Shown here: in pieces, positions 51,639 to 61,169 of the stretch | How positions within the stretch are numbered: position 1 is the stretch's first letter | Layout of the letters: the number at the start of each line of letters is the position of its first letter | Source: Gavia stellata | Taxonomy: Eukaryota > Chordata > Aves > Gaviiformes > Gaviidae | Length of the DNA: 64,000 nt | Assembly: GCF_030936135.1 (NCBI RefSeq) | Contig: NC_082613.1 | Location: 3,720,001-3,784,000 of the forward strand | Direction of reading: 5' to 3' | The notes under the pieces: generated by a model | Databases searched by the model: none | What the model was told of the DNA's origin: nothing | Seen by the model: the letters and a program-made list of their open reading frames with translations, nothing else | Translations under genes and position numbers: made by a program

Positions 51639-53519
51639 GGGGCAAAGGGTCAGCAGTGTAAGGAGGGAATTTTGTGTTATATCCAGAATGGTGAGAATTG
51701 CCCTCTTTTTTTATTCAGAGGCTCAGGCTAACATTGGAGATTTACAAGTGAGCGAGACTGCAACCCCGCCTGGGCACCAGAGCTTTCCTGCTCGGGCTCA
51801 GCTCATCTCCCAGCATCCAACAGCAGTTTATTTAAATGTGACCCCAAAATGGGGCTGGAGCCCGGCAGTGGCCGGGGCCGTCTCCGGGAGGACCCCGGGG
51901 TTGGGGACCATCCCCAGGCAGGGTGGCTGCTGGCGGGGCTGAGCCCAGGGGACGCTGCATCCCTGCAGCAATGCCCCCAGAGCCCCCTCCGCAGCCAGCC
52001 AGCAACGCCCCAACTTCCCAGGGCCCGGCATAACCAGAGCATCCTAAAATGCAAAAGGGATGATGTGCAGACCAGCCAGCCTCCAGCGCAAACCCGGCCT
52101 TCCCCAAGCCACCGGCAAAGAAAAGGCTCCTCCTCCGCTAGGAAGGGGCTCAGCGCTTCCCACGCTCCCATCAGCCACGGTATTTACTTTAAACAAACAA
52201 ACAAAAGCTCTTAATAAACCCCACCAAATCCTACAGGTAGGAAATCTCCCCGATAGCCCAGCCTGCCTTTTCTAACCCGCTAGTCACGAGCGCCTGCTTA
52301 CAGTTAAATCCCCTTCGGCGTACGTGTAACAAGTGATGACGGCGCTCGCCATGAATAGAGATGGATAAAGACTCTGCAAAACCCAAACTCCGAGTCTCAC
52401 CCGCTGCCCGTGCCTGGGAGAGGATGCTGCAAGGGGTAAGACTTGATTAACCTCGGCGCAGGATGCCGAGGCGTCACACCTACCAAACGATGCTTCAGGA
52501 GCCCGTTAGCCAAGCGAAGAGGGGTGTTGCGATCGCAGGGAAATCACGCAAAAGCAAAACGTTGCCGGGTTCTCAGCTGCCCCGCGGAGATGGGAACGTG
52601 AGTTCGGGCTTTCCGAGGAGTTCGGCTTTGCCCGTCATTACAGGCATCACAGAGCATGAGGATGTTTGGGGCTGAAAGCTTTACACCCTCCAACGCGACT
52701 CCCACCTAGGCGGAACGTTAAACTTGTATTTAAACCGCGTTTCTTTCATCTTGCCTCATTATTGTAGGATCCTGGAAAAATAGCCGACTATTTTACATTG
52801 GAAGAGGTTAAAAAGGAAAAGCAAAAGCCAGCGAAGGCTTCCAGAATTAAAGGAGCTAATTTTCTTATTTTCCTTTGGGAAAATAAGACCCCTATATTGA
52901 GAGCACTCTTCTGGCTTTAGCTGTGATCTGCTGACTCGATGGCTCATCACACCGACAAGGAAGATCTCCTCTCCAGTTTTAAGCACAAAAAGTTTTAACG
53001 TGGGAAAGAGTGGAAAAACGGAGTTTGCGCATTAATTTAAAGGTAAAACACTGCACGCCCAGATCACAGGTGCTGTATCCTTTTTCTCTCTCTTCTTCTC
53101 CCCCCCTCCATCTCCTTTTGCTTTTCCTGGAATTAAAGATCAGCTGGCTCTGTTCGCTATCTAGCCTTATTTTCAGGAAAAAAGGGTTGATGGGGAAGCA
53201 GGGAAAAGGAGCGCTTGGCCTGCATCCCCGTTAAAACCCAGGAGTGGACGGCCAGCTTTCCTCTGGCATCGCCTTTCAAAGCCCATGCCGCAGTCAGCAT
53301 ATTGAATATTTAATGTCCTGATGAGCATTTCCACCTGCTGACACAGGCAAAGTGACAGAACAATACACGCGCTGGAACAAGATCATCAATTGACTCCCCA
53401 GTCGGTCTGCCAGGTCAGGCAGTTAAAAAAAAATAATAATATAAAATAATCTGTCTGCCTTTCTCCCCGGCTTTGCCCGGGGTCACACATTGCTCCTCTG
53501 AGAAGGGTTCCCACCTGAA

Positions 53520-53541
53520 ATACATACTTCTTTACATTCCA
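53520..53541 (-). ncRNA. mature miR-1-3p
   Basis: The 22 bases on the 3' arm start TGGAATGTAAAG and end AAGTATGTAT. The seed is GGAATGT. This is the dominant mature product and is identical to the known vertebrate miR-1. Confidence 0.97.
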
Positions 53542-53558
53542 TAGCTTGCCAGGTTCAT

Positions 53559-53580
53559 ATGGGCATATAAAGAAGTATGT
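53559..53580 (-). ncRNA. mature miR-1-5p
   Basis: The 22 bases on the 5' arm start ACATACTTCTTT and end ATATGCCCAT, the known 5p strand of mir-1-1. Confidence 0.93.
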
Positions 53581-53594
53581 CTCTCAAGCAGGTA

Positions 53595-54529
53595 GTTTCA
53601 ATATGCGCATTTATATAGTCACAGGAGGAAAAATAACGCTGATTTACAATTTACATCCCGAGAGCGAGTTACGGCTCAGTTGAAACCAGCAGACTTTCCT
53701 CCTGCCCAGCCCATGTGCAGATGCACACACCCCCCCCAGTTCCCGCTCCTCGCCAGTAATCCCGGGCTTTGCCCTCGGCAGGTGATGGATTTTGGTCCCT
53801 GGGAAGAGGAACTGGATAATTCACCGGACACAAAGAGGCAGCGGTCTGGTGGCTGCCCTGGCAGGGGCTCTTTGTCACGTAAACGGCACCAGAGTAAAAG
53901 CCAACCTCCCACTCCACCTAAAAAGTAGGTGTTTCATTTGAAATCATAAACTTTCAGCAATTAAGAAGACCAAAATGTGATTTAGTGGAAGGGATTTGCT
54001 TTACATGCATATAGATATAATTTTAGACAAAGCCATGGGGGGGAAAGTTCAATATATATTATTTCCCAATTGCCTCTATCCTGCAATTTGGAAACAAAAA
54101 GCCAATTTGCTTTCAGAAAGCCAAAAATCAAATGGCCAGCTACTGATTTACAAACCGACACCGGGAAGGACTGCTCCATTTGCCAGAGTAAGAAAACTCA
54201 TCAGCTCCAGACAAGCAATTGCTTTCATCAGTAAGTAGAGATTAAAGCATAGGAAGAAGAAAGCGTCTTACCTAGTGAATCCAATGATTTTTCCTCTGCT
54301 GGTCACTGTGAGTGAAACACTACCTCGCGGATAAGCAAACCCCAAAAGAGAGCACATGCCTTTTGGGGAGTTCAGGGTATTTTAAAAAAAAATATTAAAA
54401 ATTGCTTCTAATAAGTCATCCGGTTGAGCTCCGCGCCAGCTAAGGGGTTTTGGGGAGACACCTGCAGACGTGCAACATAAAAGGCAGCCAAAGCCAGGTG
54501 CCGGGAGCCCGGGCCAAAGTCTTTCTGAG
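53595..54529. other. upstream flank of mir-1-1, nothing else recognised
   Basis: This is unique-looking sequence. A plus-strand frame (53680-53928) preceded by CTCGGCAG resembles an exon weakly, but it matches no protein and runs antisense to the miRNA transcript. Confidence 0.4.
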
Positions 54530-54870
54530 TTATTCCCGCAGCCCCCGTGGGATGCGTGCCCGTGCACGCCGCCGCGCGCTTCTGCACCCGTGGGGCTCAG
54601 CCCCGCGTGCAACCGCTGGCTCTCCCCCTCTGCCTCGCCTCCTCGCAGCCGCGCTGAGCTTTAAAGCTCCCCGAACAATGTGGGCCGAGTGGCAGGGCTG
54701 CAAACGCCGCCCGGGCTGAATAGGAGACTATTATGGGCAGGATTTAGGCAGGGAGCAACGGCGGAGGTCACGCCGGGCGCTGCCTGCTCGCTGCCTGCTC
54801 GCTCAGCACGGCGAGCGGGGCACGCTCACCTGCGCCCGCCGCCCCTCGCCCGGCAGCTGCCGATCGATAC
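54530..54870. promoter_or_regulatory. CpG-rich block upstream of mir-1-1
   Basis: About 340 bases are dense in CG dinucleotides (for example GCACGCCGCCGCGCGCTTCT and ACGGCGAGCGGGGCACGC), against a CpG-poor background. It ends about 0.94 kb upstream of the mir-1-1 precursor. On the minus strand it contains a consensus splice donor CAG|GTGAGC with the intron starting at 54829. A near-tandem duplication of GCTGCCTGCTC lies at about 54779-54800. It could be an internal promoter with its first exon, an alternative exon, or both. Confidence 0.45.
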
Positions 54871-56110
54871 CAATTTACAGGCAAATGCAGAATGGCTGCC
54901 TTCGTGTTAATGAATTTTACCGTTTCTCACAGTCTTCTAATGAACCCTTTAAAGAGGGTTTAAGTAAACTTAGCAAGCGGCAAGCTAAGCACTTCGGAAT
55001 ACCTAATTGCATCGATGCTTTTCCACTGCTTTTTAAAATATCACTGCCAGCTGGGGAGTAAATATTTCCCTGCTCTCCATCGACTTCTAGTACCACCGAA
55101 AAGCAAAGGCCGCGCAGAGCCGGGGTGGAAATCCGCTGTGCTCAACCCCCAGCCCCCAAAATGGCTTTACACTGCTCATGCAACACCGGCACGTGCCTCG
55201 GTCCTGGCTCTGTGCAGCTCCCCTCCTCATTCCCCGAGTTTGTTGGCCCTTTTAACCATCATTATTTGTCTCATTTCAAGGCAAATTTCAACCTTTAGTT
55301 TGGATTAAGAGGAAGAGAGATGGAGCTGTGGCACCATTGTAATGCATGACTGCAGTGAAATTAAAGCAAAGGGAGAGCTGAGGAGTATGAGGGAAAGTCT
55401 GAGTGCTTAAGATTCAGAAAAAACCCAACAAAAATCAAAGTGCTGGTGGGGGGTTTTGCAGAGCCAAGGCACTCCATGGTATTGAATTTCCTTCAGACCG
55501 ACAACAGCAAGACAGCTACTGGACTTCTTGGACCATTAAACGTCTGCAACTCGTACCCAATTTGCTTTCTTCAAATGCCTTTGACATGGGCTGTCCTGAA
55601 GGGTCCCCATCTTCCGCAGATGAGCAGGACAGCGGCTGCCAGCCACTAAAGAGAGCACTACGTCAGAGTTAAAAAAATGACCTTTTAAATCCTTACTAAA
55701 ACTGAAGACAATGACACGACCACAGCAGCAAAGTTCATCCTGGAGATTTAAATTGGCTTTGAGGCTCTCTGTGGAAGCTCATGCTTTCCAGGGTTGTGCC
55801 TTTTGGTGGAGGAGCAGATAAATGGCGTGACGGTGCTTTTAACGGTGACGCCAGAGACACCCTGTGCTTCCCATCCTGCAGCTGCCACCAAGAGTGAGCG
55901 GTGGTGGGCGAGCGTCATCCAACGTCCTCGACCCACCTAGGCTCGCTGAGCTCCTGGGCTTGCTGTCAGCAGAAAAAGATGTGCAACAAAACTGTGGCTG
56001 TTCTGGGGAGAAAAATGGATGGAGACCTGGATAGCGCAGAGGCCAACGGGCAAAGAAAAGGGAAGGGAAGAGCCTGAGGTATTGCCTGGAGGCGGAGGGG
56101 GAAGGAGCAT

Positions 56111-56130
56111 GGGGCGGGGGGGGGGGGTGG
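56111..56130 (+). repeat. G-run, possible G-quadruplex
   Basis: GGGGC is followed by twelve G and then TGG. Such a run can fold as a G-quadruplex on the plus strand. It is also a place where sequencing length is unreliable. Confidence 0.8.
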
Positions 56131-56563
56131 AAACCAAGGTGCTGTACATTATACCCCTCCTCTGCCCCGGGCTCGAGGTGCTGCTCAGGTCCGGGTGGCA
56201 AAGTCAAGCTGGAGCTGTGCAGCACAAAACTTTGGGGACTTTGGAGACAGCCCGTATTTAGGGCTGGGCGCCGGACAAGGGAGAGGCAAGCGGGGCCGAG
56301 GCAAAGGCACGCGCTCGCCCCAGCGCAGCCCACGGCGGAGGGGCTGGGCTGGGCGTGGGGCTCAGTCCTTGGGAGACACTGACACAACCATCCGCTCGGG
56401 AGAAACCCAGCAATTAAACTGACAGCACAAATCACAGACTTCTGCCTATACAATTACACACGATTGCTGAGTGTACACTCTCTCCAGCACAGACATATAC
56501 GTGTATCCATACTCTAAACACAGCCTGGAGATGCATTGTATTTTGATGATATGTTACACCTGC

Positions 56564-56573
56564 TTATATATAG
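56564..56573. promoter_or_regulatory. MEF2 consensus site
   Basis: TTATATATAG fits YTAWWWWTAR exactly, 3 kb upstream of mir-1-1. It lies in TA-rich sequence where such matches are common. Confidence 0.25.
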
Positions 56574-57175
56574 CATTTATATACCTGTGTATAAAGATGT
56601 CTAAAATATGCATATGCGTGCTACAAAAGATACCTAAATGCGTGTGTGTATGTACCACAGCATCCATCTCACAATACTGATGTCTATACATTTATGTGAC
56701 TAGGTATCACCACTATCATATAAAATATAATGACCATAGTCAACTCTGAGCTGCAGAAGCAATAACAGTCAATTGATGTATGAAGTGTAACCTGAATTCC
56801 AAACCCTTGCAGGGAAAAACCTAACTTCTCCTCCTTCTCCTCATATTCCCTTTCTAATCGTCCACAAACCATGCGCCTGTAATTAATGCTCTTTTCTCGG
56901 CATTTTAACAGTTAATCCCCGCAGCATTGAGATCATTGCAAGTTAGGCTAAGTTTAACCACATTTCACCCTTTTGCTCTGGCTGGTATTAGCTCGTAGCA
57001 CTAGTTTGTTGCAAATAAATAAATAAAGCCCCAATCCCCCCAGGTGTCATTAGCCAGCCTGTGTCTGAATTAGGCATTTAAAGGCCGGTTTAACCTTGCA
57101 GAACGGTTGCATGTCAAAGTTCTAACATTTCAGTTCAGATTATTCTAGTGCACTGCTTGCTCTGCAGTTTGTTAG

Positions 57176-57235
57176 TTTTTTTTTTTTTTTTTAAATGCGG
57201 AGTATGCCACAGCAGAACAAAAAAAAAAAAAAAAA
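57176..57235. repeat. T17 / A17 inverted repeat followed by G9
   Basis: Seventeen T (57176-57192), a 26-base spacer, then seventeen A (57219-57235). A G-rich run GAGGGGGGGGG follows at once. The two runs could pair in RNA or extrude as a hairpin. Equal lengths in this assembly may be chance, since both runs are prone to slippage. Confidence 0.85.
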
Positions 57236-57814
57236 GAGGGGGGGGGAGGTCTCCTAACCCATCCACAGATTAAACACACACCCAGCACATCCCCGCACAG
57301 CCACACACAAGCGGCACACACACGCACATACATTTGCCGGATGCAAAAGCCCACATTTAAGTCCCCGGGTAAGTTGGATGGGCACTCGGTCCTGCATTGG
57401 CCAGAAAAAGTGTTTCCAAACAAGCTGAGCTGGTAGCGGTTAAAGGCAAGGCAGGGAGCAGGAGAGGGGAAGGGAAAAAAAAAAAAAGGACATACCAGTT
57501 AGGAGCTTCTGTTGCAGCAGAGGACTCACCAGAGCACTAGCTGAAAGCTGAATCAGCTTTCGAGAGTTAGGGATGCATAGAGGAGGGTCATGGAATCACA
57601 AGGTAATAATGCGCTTCATGCTGCAGCCGTCAGCCTTCTCCTTATAGCCAATCTCTAATGCAGGAAGGGAAAGAGAGAGCAGGCCCAGGAACGGTATTAG
57701 TCCTCACTTGGAGGAGAAAAAAAAAATTAAAAAAAAAGATCACCAGGCAAACCCTCCCCTCCCCAGCCACCCTTACCTCACCCCCTCCACCCCGCACCGC
57801 CACAACTCCATCCC

Positions 57815-58160
57815 CGCTGCTGCAGCGCGGCTCTCTGCGGGGGGGAGGCGGGCGGGCGGCAGCGCGGTACAGCGGGGGCTGCGCGGCGGAGCCCGCGCGG
57901 GGGGAGCGCGGCCCCGGGGAGCGCTGCCGGCCAGGCAGGAGTTAAAGGAGAAGCAGCCCTGCCCGCCCGGATTGCAGCACACCTTGATGCGAAAGGGCTG
58001 CGCCTGCAGAAGTGCCTGCCTGCGTGCGTGCGTGTGTGTGCGTGTGTGTGTGTGTGTCCCCGCGCCCCGCGTCTCCCCCTCGCCCCCCCGGGGGTCAGCC
58101 CGGCTGGGGGTCGGGCTGCCGGGAGGGATGCACACACGCACACCCCGGGGCGGGGGGGCT
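57815..58160. promoter_or_regulatory. CpG island
   Basis: This is the densest CG segment in the window, for example GGGGGGAGGCGGGCGGGCGG and GCGCGGCGGAGCCCGCGCGG. It includes Sp1-type GGGCGG boxes. It lies directly downstream (minus strand) of the TATA/CArG/E-box/MEF2 cluster and ends next to a splice donor, the usual layout of a 5' exon. Confidence 0.8.
58015..58058. repeat. (TG/CG)n microsatellite in the CpG island
   Basis: Alternating TGCG and TGTG units make an alternating purine-pyrimidine run of about 38 bases, with Z-DNA potential. It falls inside the candidate first exon. Confidence 0.9.
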
Positions 58161-58212
58161 GGCGGAGGGGAGGGGGAAGCGCTGGTCAGAAAGCGAGTCC
58201 ACCTTTCCAGTG

Positions 58213-58220
58213 CTTATATA
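58213..58220 (-). promoter_or_regulatory. TATA box of the candidate muscle promoter
   Basis: On the minus strand the sequence is CCGGGTATATAAGCACTGG, a full TATATAAG box with a GC-rich upstream edge. It predicts a start at about 58185-58195. Its strand matches the two miRNAs, which fixes the direction of the motif cluster upstream of it. Confidence 0.5.
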
Positions 58221-58286
58221 CCCGGCGAAGCATCCGAAACACGCACTCCGGGCGAGCGGCCCCTTCTCCTGCTCTTCCCTCCCTGA

Positions 58287-58296
58287 CCATATTTAG
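58287..58296. promoter_or_regulatory. CArG-like SRF site
   Basis: CCATATTTAG is one base off CC(A/T)6GG. It would lie about 100 bases upstream of the predicted start, a common position for SRF sites in muscle promoters. Confidence 0.4.
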
Positions 58297-58321
58297 TCAA
58301 CCACGGCAAAAAATAGCCTGT

Positions 58322-58327
58322 CAGCTG
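58322..58327. promoter_or_regulatory. E-box CAGCTG
   Basis: CAGCTG is a preferred core for MyoD/myogenin-E protein dimers. It lies between the CArG-like and MEF2 sites. Alone it would be unremarkable. Confidence 0.35.
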
Positions 58328-58423
58328 GAGGCTGCTGAGCAGGATTTGGAGTTCAATCGCTCCTCGCAGCCCATTGACTACTGGTCCTGCAGGGTCCTGA
58401 CTCTGCCTTTTTTTTCCCCTCCG

Positions 58424-58433
58424 CTATTTTTAG
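58424..58433. promoter_or_regulatory. MEF2 site, perfect consensus
   Basis: CTATTTTTAG is the optimal MEF2 sequence. It lies about 235 bases upstream of the predicted start and six bases before a second CArG-like site, CCAAATAAAG (58439-58448). Confidence 0.5.
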
Positions 58434-61073
58434 CTAGGCCAAATAAAGAGGGAGCTCATCTTACTACTCTCCGCTGGCCCGAGGTTTCGCGGGGCCCTGG
58501 CTATGTTTGGTAAGCCCTGGCATTGGGAGACACGGAGCGGAGACCTTGTCCGGGCCGGAAGACCTTTGGCTGCCTCCCGTATTTATTCTTTTCCTCGCTT
58601 TTTCTTTCTTTCATTTATATTTCTCCCTCCATCTAGAAAGGTATCCAGGCGAGAAGGTGGGGAAGAAGCTCAAGGGATCCTGATTTTCTCCTTACAGAGG
58701 GAAGAACCGGGATTCAAAGACCTCACGCTGGGGCCAAGTCCCTCACCACGAGGTCCTGGGCACCTCGTTGTCCGGCCACCTCTGTCCTCCTGTGTCTCCA
58801 AAGGTGCTGAAGGCTGGGAAGGTGTCAGACCTTCTGCCCTTCATGGGGAACACCGGGGAGCCCCATTGCCAGCCAGGGAAACCCCCCCTGCCACAGTGGG
58901 TTAATGTGGGTCACCAACACAGCAGTGTCTCCTGGGCCTCGAGGTCATGGGAGCTTTCCAGACTCCAAAGCTTCACCCAGCGGTACACCGAGGAGGGGCG
59001 ATTTTGGCAGCACAGGCACTGACTGCCCTTGGCTTACACCTGGAGAAGCAGGTGAACGTCTCTAGAAACTCGAGTTAGACCCAGCTTCAAAGTAAAGATG
59101 TCCAGGACAGCAGAGCCCTGGGGAGGTCACCTTGAGAGAGTGGATAAATGACGACAGACGTGGCATTGGCTGTATTCAGCCTGCTTGTTCGCAGCAGACC
59201 CCCATCCTGGAGGACCACCTGAATCCAGTGGCCCCCCCTGCCTTGCTCACACCAGCTCTCTACACCGTGCCGCCTCGTCGAGGCTCACCCAGAAGGACCA
59301 CAACACCTCCTCACAGCCCAAGAGCACCTCGTGCTGCTGACAGAGCCCTGCCGTGGGCAGGCTTTGGGGGATCGGGGCTGGAGGGACCGGTGTCTGCCAA
59401 TGCATGCTTGGGTGGTGGTGGCGCGGAGCTGGGGTGGGAAGTCCGCACGAACCCTGGTGAGGTGCCCAACACCCTCTGCTCCCATCAGCGATCAATGAAC
59501 ATGGAGTGACGTGTGACGGAGATGTCCGCCCACAGGGTCTGCGCACTGCTGTGCAGAGACCCGGCAGTGCCGATCCCAGCGGATACCTCCACTTAGGACA
59601 TCCATGTGAGACTGTCAGGCAACACTCGTCTGCGGTTGTCGTACTTGTTGGGAGCTGATAGCAAGTCATCTAAGGATGGGAAATGCCTGCAGGAACCACC
59701 CCATAGTGCCACGAGGTGGGAAGGGCTCCCAGGAGGTCCCAGCGGTGCTTCCCCTTGCCCTGATGTCTGAGCTCCCCAGCTCTGAGGATGATGCCAGAAA
59801 TAGCCACTACGGCTGACGCGTCTGCTCTCTGTCCTGGGCTGCTTTGGCTCTTTCTCTGTCTCAGCCAACGGCTCTCCCGAACCCGCCCTGGGAACGTGGA
59901 TTTCTCTCTGTCCCCCCAGTCCCAAGGACAGGCAGATCCACACCATCACCGTTCGGATAGCTCAGGACAGGGTGTGTGGCAGCAAACCCATGATGTCTGG
60001 TGTCCCTGAGGTGCCAGAGCCATCTCTGCGGTGGCCACAACATAGAGCAGCCCTCAGGCAGCTCTATCTGACCCCAGAGACCGAACCTGCCACCCTCCAT
60101 GGGACTGGCAGTGGGGAGAGAGCCTGTAGGAGTGCTTCTCCCCCCTCCCCACTCCTCTGCCCCAACGTGGTCCTTGTGACCACCAATGTTCCCTTTGCAC
60201 CTTCAGCTCGTTTCCCTGCGGAACAGCGGGAATTTCCTGCAGTGGCGTAAACCACATCCATTGGTTTTTTCTCCTTCTCTTTTCTATCACCACAGGGATG
60301 TCCAAGCCGCTGCCCTTCGGGCGTCAGACAGGACTTTCAATGCTTTCCCAGCCCGTGCCCTTTCAATAACTGAAGCCACGGAAGCCCTTCTCCACCCTGG
60401 CTCACCCCAGGGCCACCCCAAGTTCATCCAGGAAGGCCTTTACCCAAAATACCAGCCCAGCCAGCACAGGGGGAGTTTCTTGCTTGTTACCCTCTTGGAA
60501 GCATCTTGGGGCTTTTGAGAACCCGAGTGCCAAAAGCGACAGGTTCTCATGCTATTTTCAGCCTCATCCTAAATCACAAAGTCCCCGGGAGGACCGGCTC
60601 CCCGTGCCCCGGCGGGACCCTGTGCCGGCGGCAGGAGAGCTGTTAAGAGCCGCTCGCTATCGCAGGCGCAATCATGCCCTTCTTTGGATTGAGTGAGTTG
60701 TTATCACATCCCTGACAGGTTCCCCGGGGTTGAGAATCCATCCCGACACCAAGATATGTTGGGAACAGGAGCAAACTATAAACGGAGATGAACCAGAAGT
60801 AAATCTCTGAGATGTGAATTAAGAGATTGTTTAAAACCCAAACCTGCTTTTTGCACATAGATTTCTTCCCTTCACTAATTGATTTACACCACACTCGCCC
60901 TTGAGCTCACAGGGACTAAAATATCTGCGTTCCTCTCCAAAATGCATGGCACCTTTTTATCAGGGCTTGGTCTGGAGCTTGCTCCACGCGCCGATAACGC
61001 TGGGAGTTTGGCATGCAGAGAGTGCCAGGAGAGATGGGTCTTGAATGTGCAACCACCACAGCCTGCCAAACTT

Positions 61074-61169
61074 TGTGTATATATATATTTACATACACAC
61101 ATACATATATACACATATACATATATGTACATGCGTATGTAATAATAATGTATGTATGTGTGCACATAA
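61074..61169. repeat. (TA/CA/TGTA)n microsatellite
   Basis: A compound run of TATATA, ACATACACAC, TATACACATA and TGTATGTATG units, partly self-complementary. It is ordinary simple-sequence DNA and gives spurious frames on both strands. Confidence 0.9.

Larger units (their letters stand above)
40844..53512. other. inter-miRNA interval, mostly intronic if the transcript is as inferred
   Basis: No protein gene is supported. The interval holds a candidate enhancer (41.75-41.95 kb), a GA microsatellite (42137-42159), a MEF2 consensus (49560-49569), a poly-A/purine tract (48256-48298), a C9T11 run (50327-50346) and a purine tract of about 290 bases (51351-51638). On the plus strand, TTCTTCCTTTCAG at 41192-41204 looks like a splice acceptor and is followed by a 64-codon open frame. 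It could be an antisense exon but has no other support. The 217-codon plus frame at 48246-48899 and the 184-codon minus frame at 48600-49154 overlap each other and match nothing. Confidence 0.45.
53513..53594 (-). ncRNA. MIR1-1: microRNA precursor mir-1-1
   Basis: Read on the minus strand, the 82-base segment folds as the miR-1 hairpin. The basal stem ACCTG pairs with CAGGT, the 5' arm is ACATACTTCTTTATATGCCC, the loop is ATGAACCTGGCAAGC, and the 3' arm is TGGAATGTAAAGAAG followed by TATGTAT. The loop form (AACCTGxxAAGCTATGG) fits mir-1-1 and not mir-1-2. miR-1 is the most abundant miRNA of heart and skeletal muscle. It promotes differentiation, with HDAC4 and HAND2 among the known targets. 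SRF, MyoD and MEF2 drive the gene in other vertebrates, which fits the motif cluster found 4.7 kb upstream. The two 13-base arm cores are exact reverse complements, so the antisense strand can form a similar hairpin. Confidence 0.98.
54871..57775. other. upstream interval, probably intronic
   Basis: No gene is supported. It contains a G12 run, a MEF2 consensus (56564-56573), a T17/A17 inverted repeat and short CACA runs near 57.3 kb. The 204-codon minus frame at 55839-56453 overlaps open plus-strand frames and matches nothing. Confidence 0.45.
40370..58190 (-). ncRNA. inferred primary transcript of mir-1-1 and mir-133a-2
   Basis: Both precursors lie on the same strand, 12.7 kb apart, with mir-1-1 upstream. 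In other vertebrates the paired miR-1/miR-133a genes are processed from one muscle-specific transcript (host MIR1-1HG in human). The start here is placed about 30 bases past the TATA box at 58213-58220. The end is placed near the poly(A) signal at 40392-40397. Supporting internal signals are splice donors at 57776 and 54829 and an acceptor at 51350. I see no conserved long reading frame along it, so it is best taken as a noncoding RNA. Both ends are inferred and could be wrong by kilobases, especially if the second CpG block (54.5-54.9 kb) acts as another start. Confidence 0.45.
57777..58190 (-). ncRNA. candidate first exon of the miRNA host transcript
   Basis: The exon would start about 30 bases after the TATA box (58213-58220) and end at the consensus donor AG|GTAAGG (AG at 57778-57777, intron from 57776). 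It is about 410 bases and lies in the strongest CpG island of the window. Minus-strand frames of 121-122 codons cross it but are rich in repeat-derived residues (THTHTRTHTH) and match no protein. No transcript data are available to me. Confidence 0.35.

Noticed and set aside
51302..51731. Lysine/arginine/glutamate-rich plus frame and phenylalanine/serine-rich minus frames
   Set aside because: They are translations of the polypurine tandem repeat.
53680..53928. 82-codon plus frame after CTCGGCAG near mir-1-1
   Set aside because: Weak acceptor, open minus frames over the same bases, no homology.
55839..56453. 204-codon minus frame
   Set aside because: GC-rich shadow frame overlapping several plus frames and a G12 run.
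57773..58141. 122-codon minus frame in the CpG island
   Set aside because: Threonine-histidine repeats come from the TG microsatellite. Treated as part of a noncoding exon.
60674..60697. ATGCCCTTCTTTGG, reminiscent of the start of Chibby (CBY1)
   Set aside because: Only the first five residues agree. The frame diverges at once and no following exon is visible.
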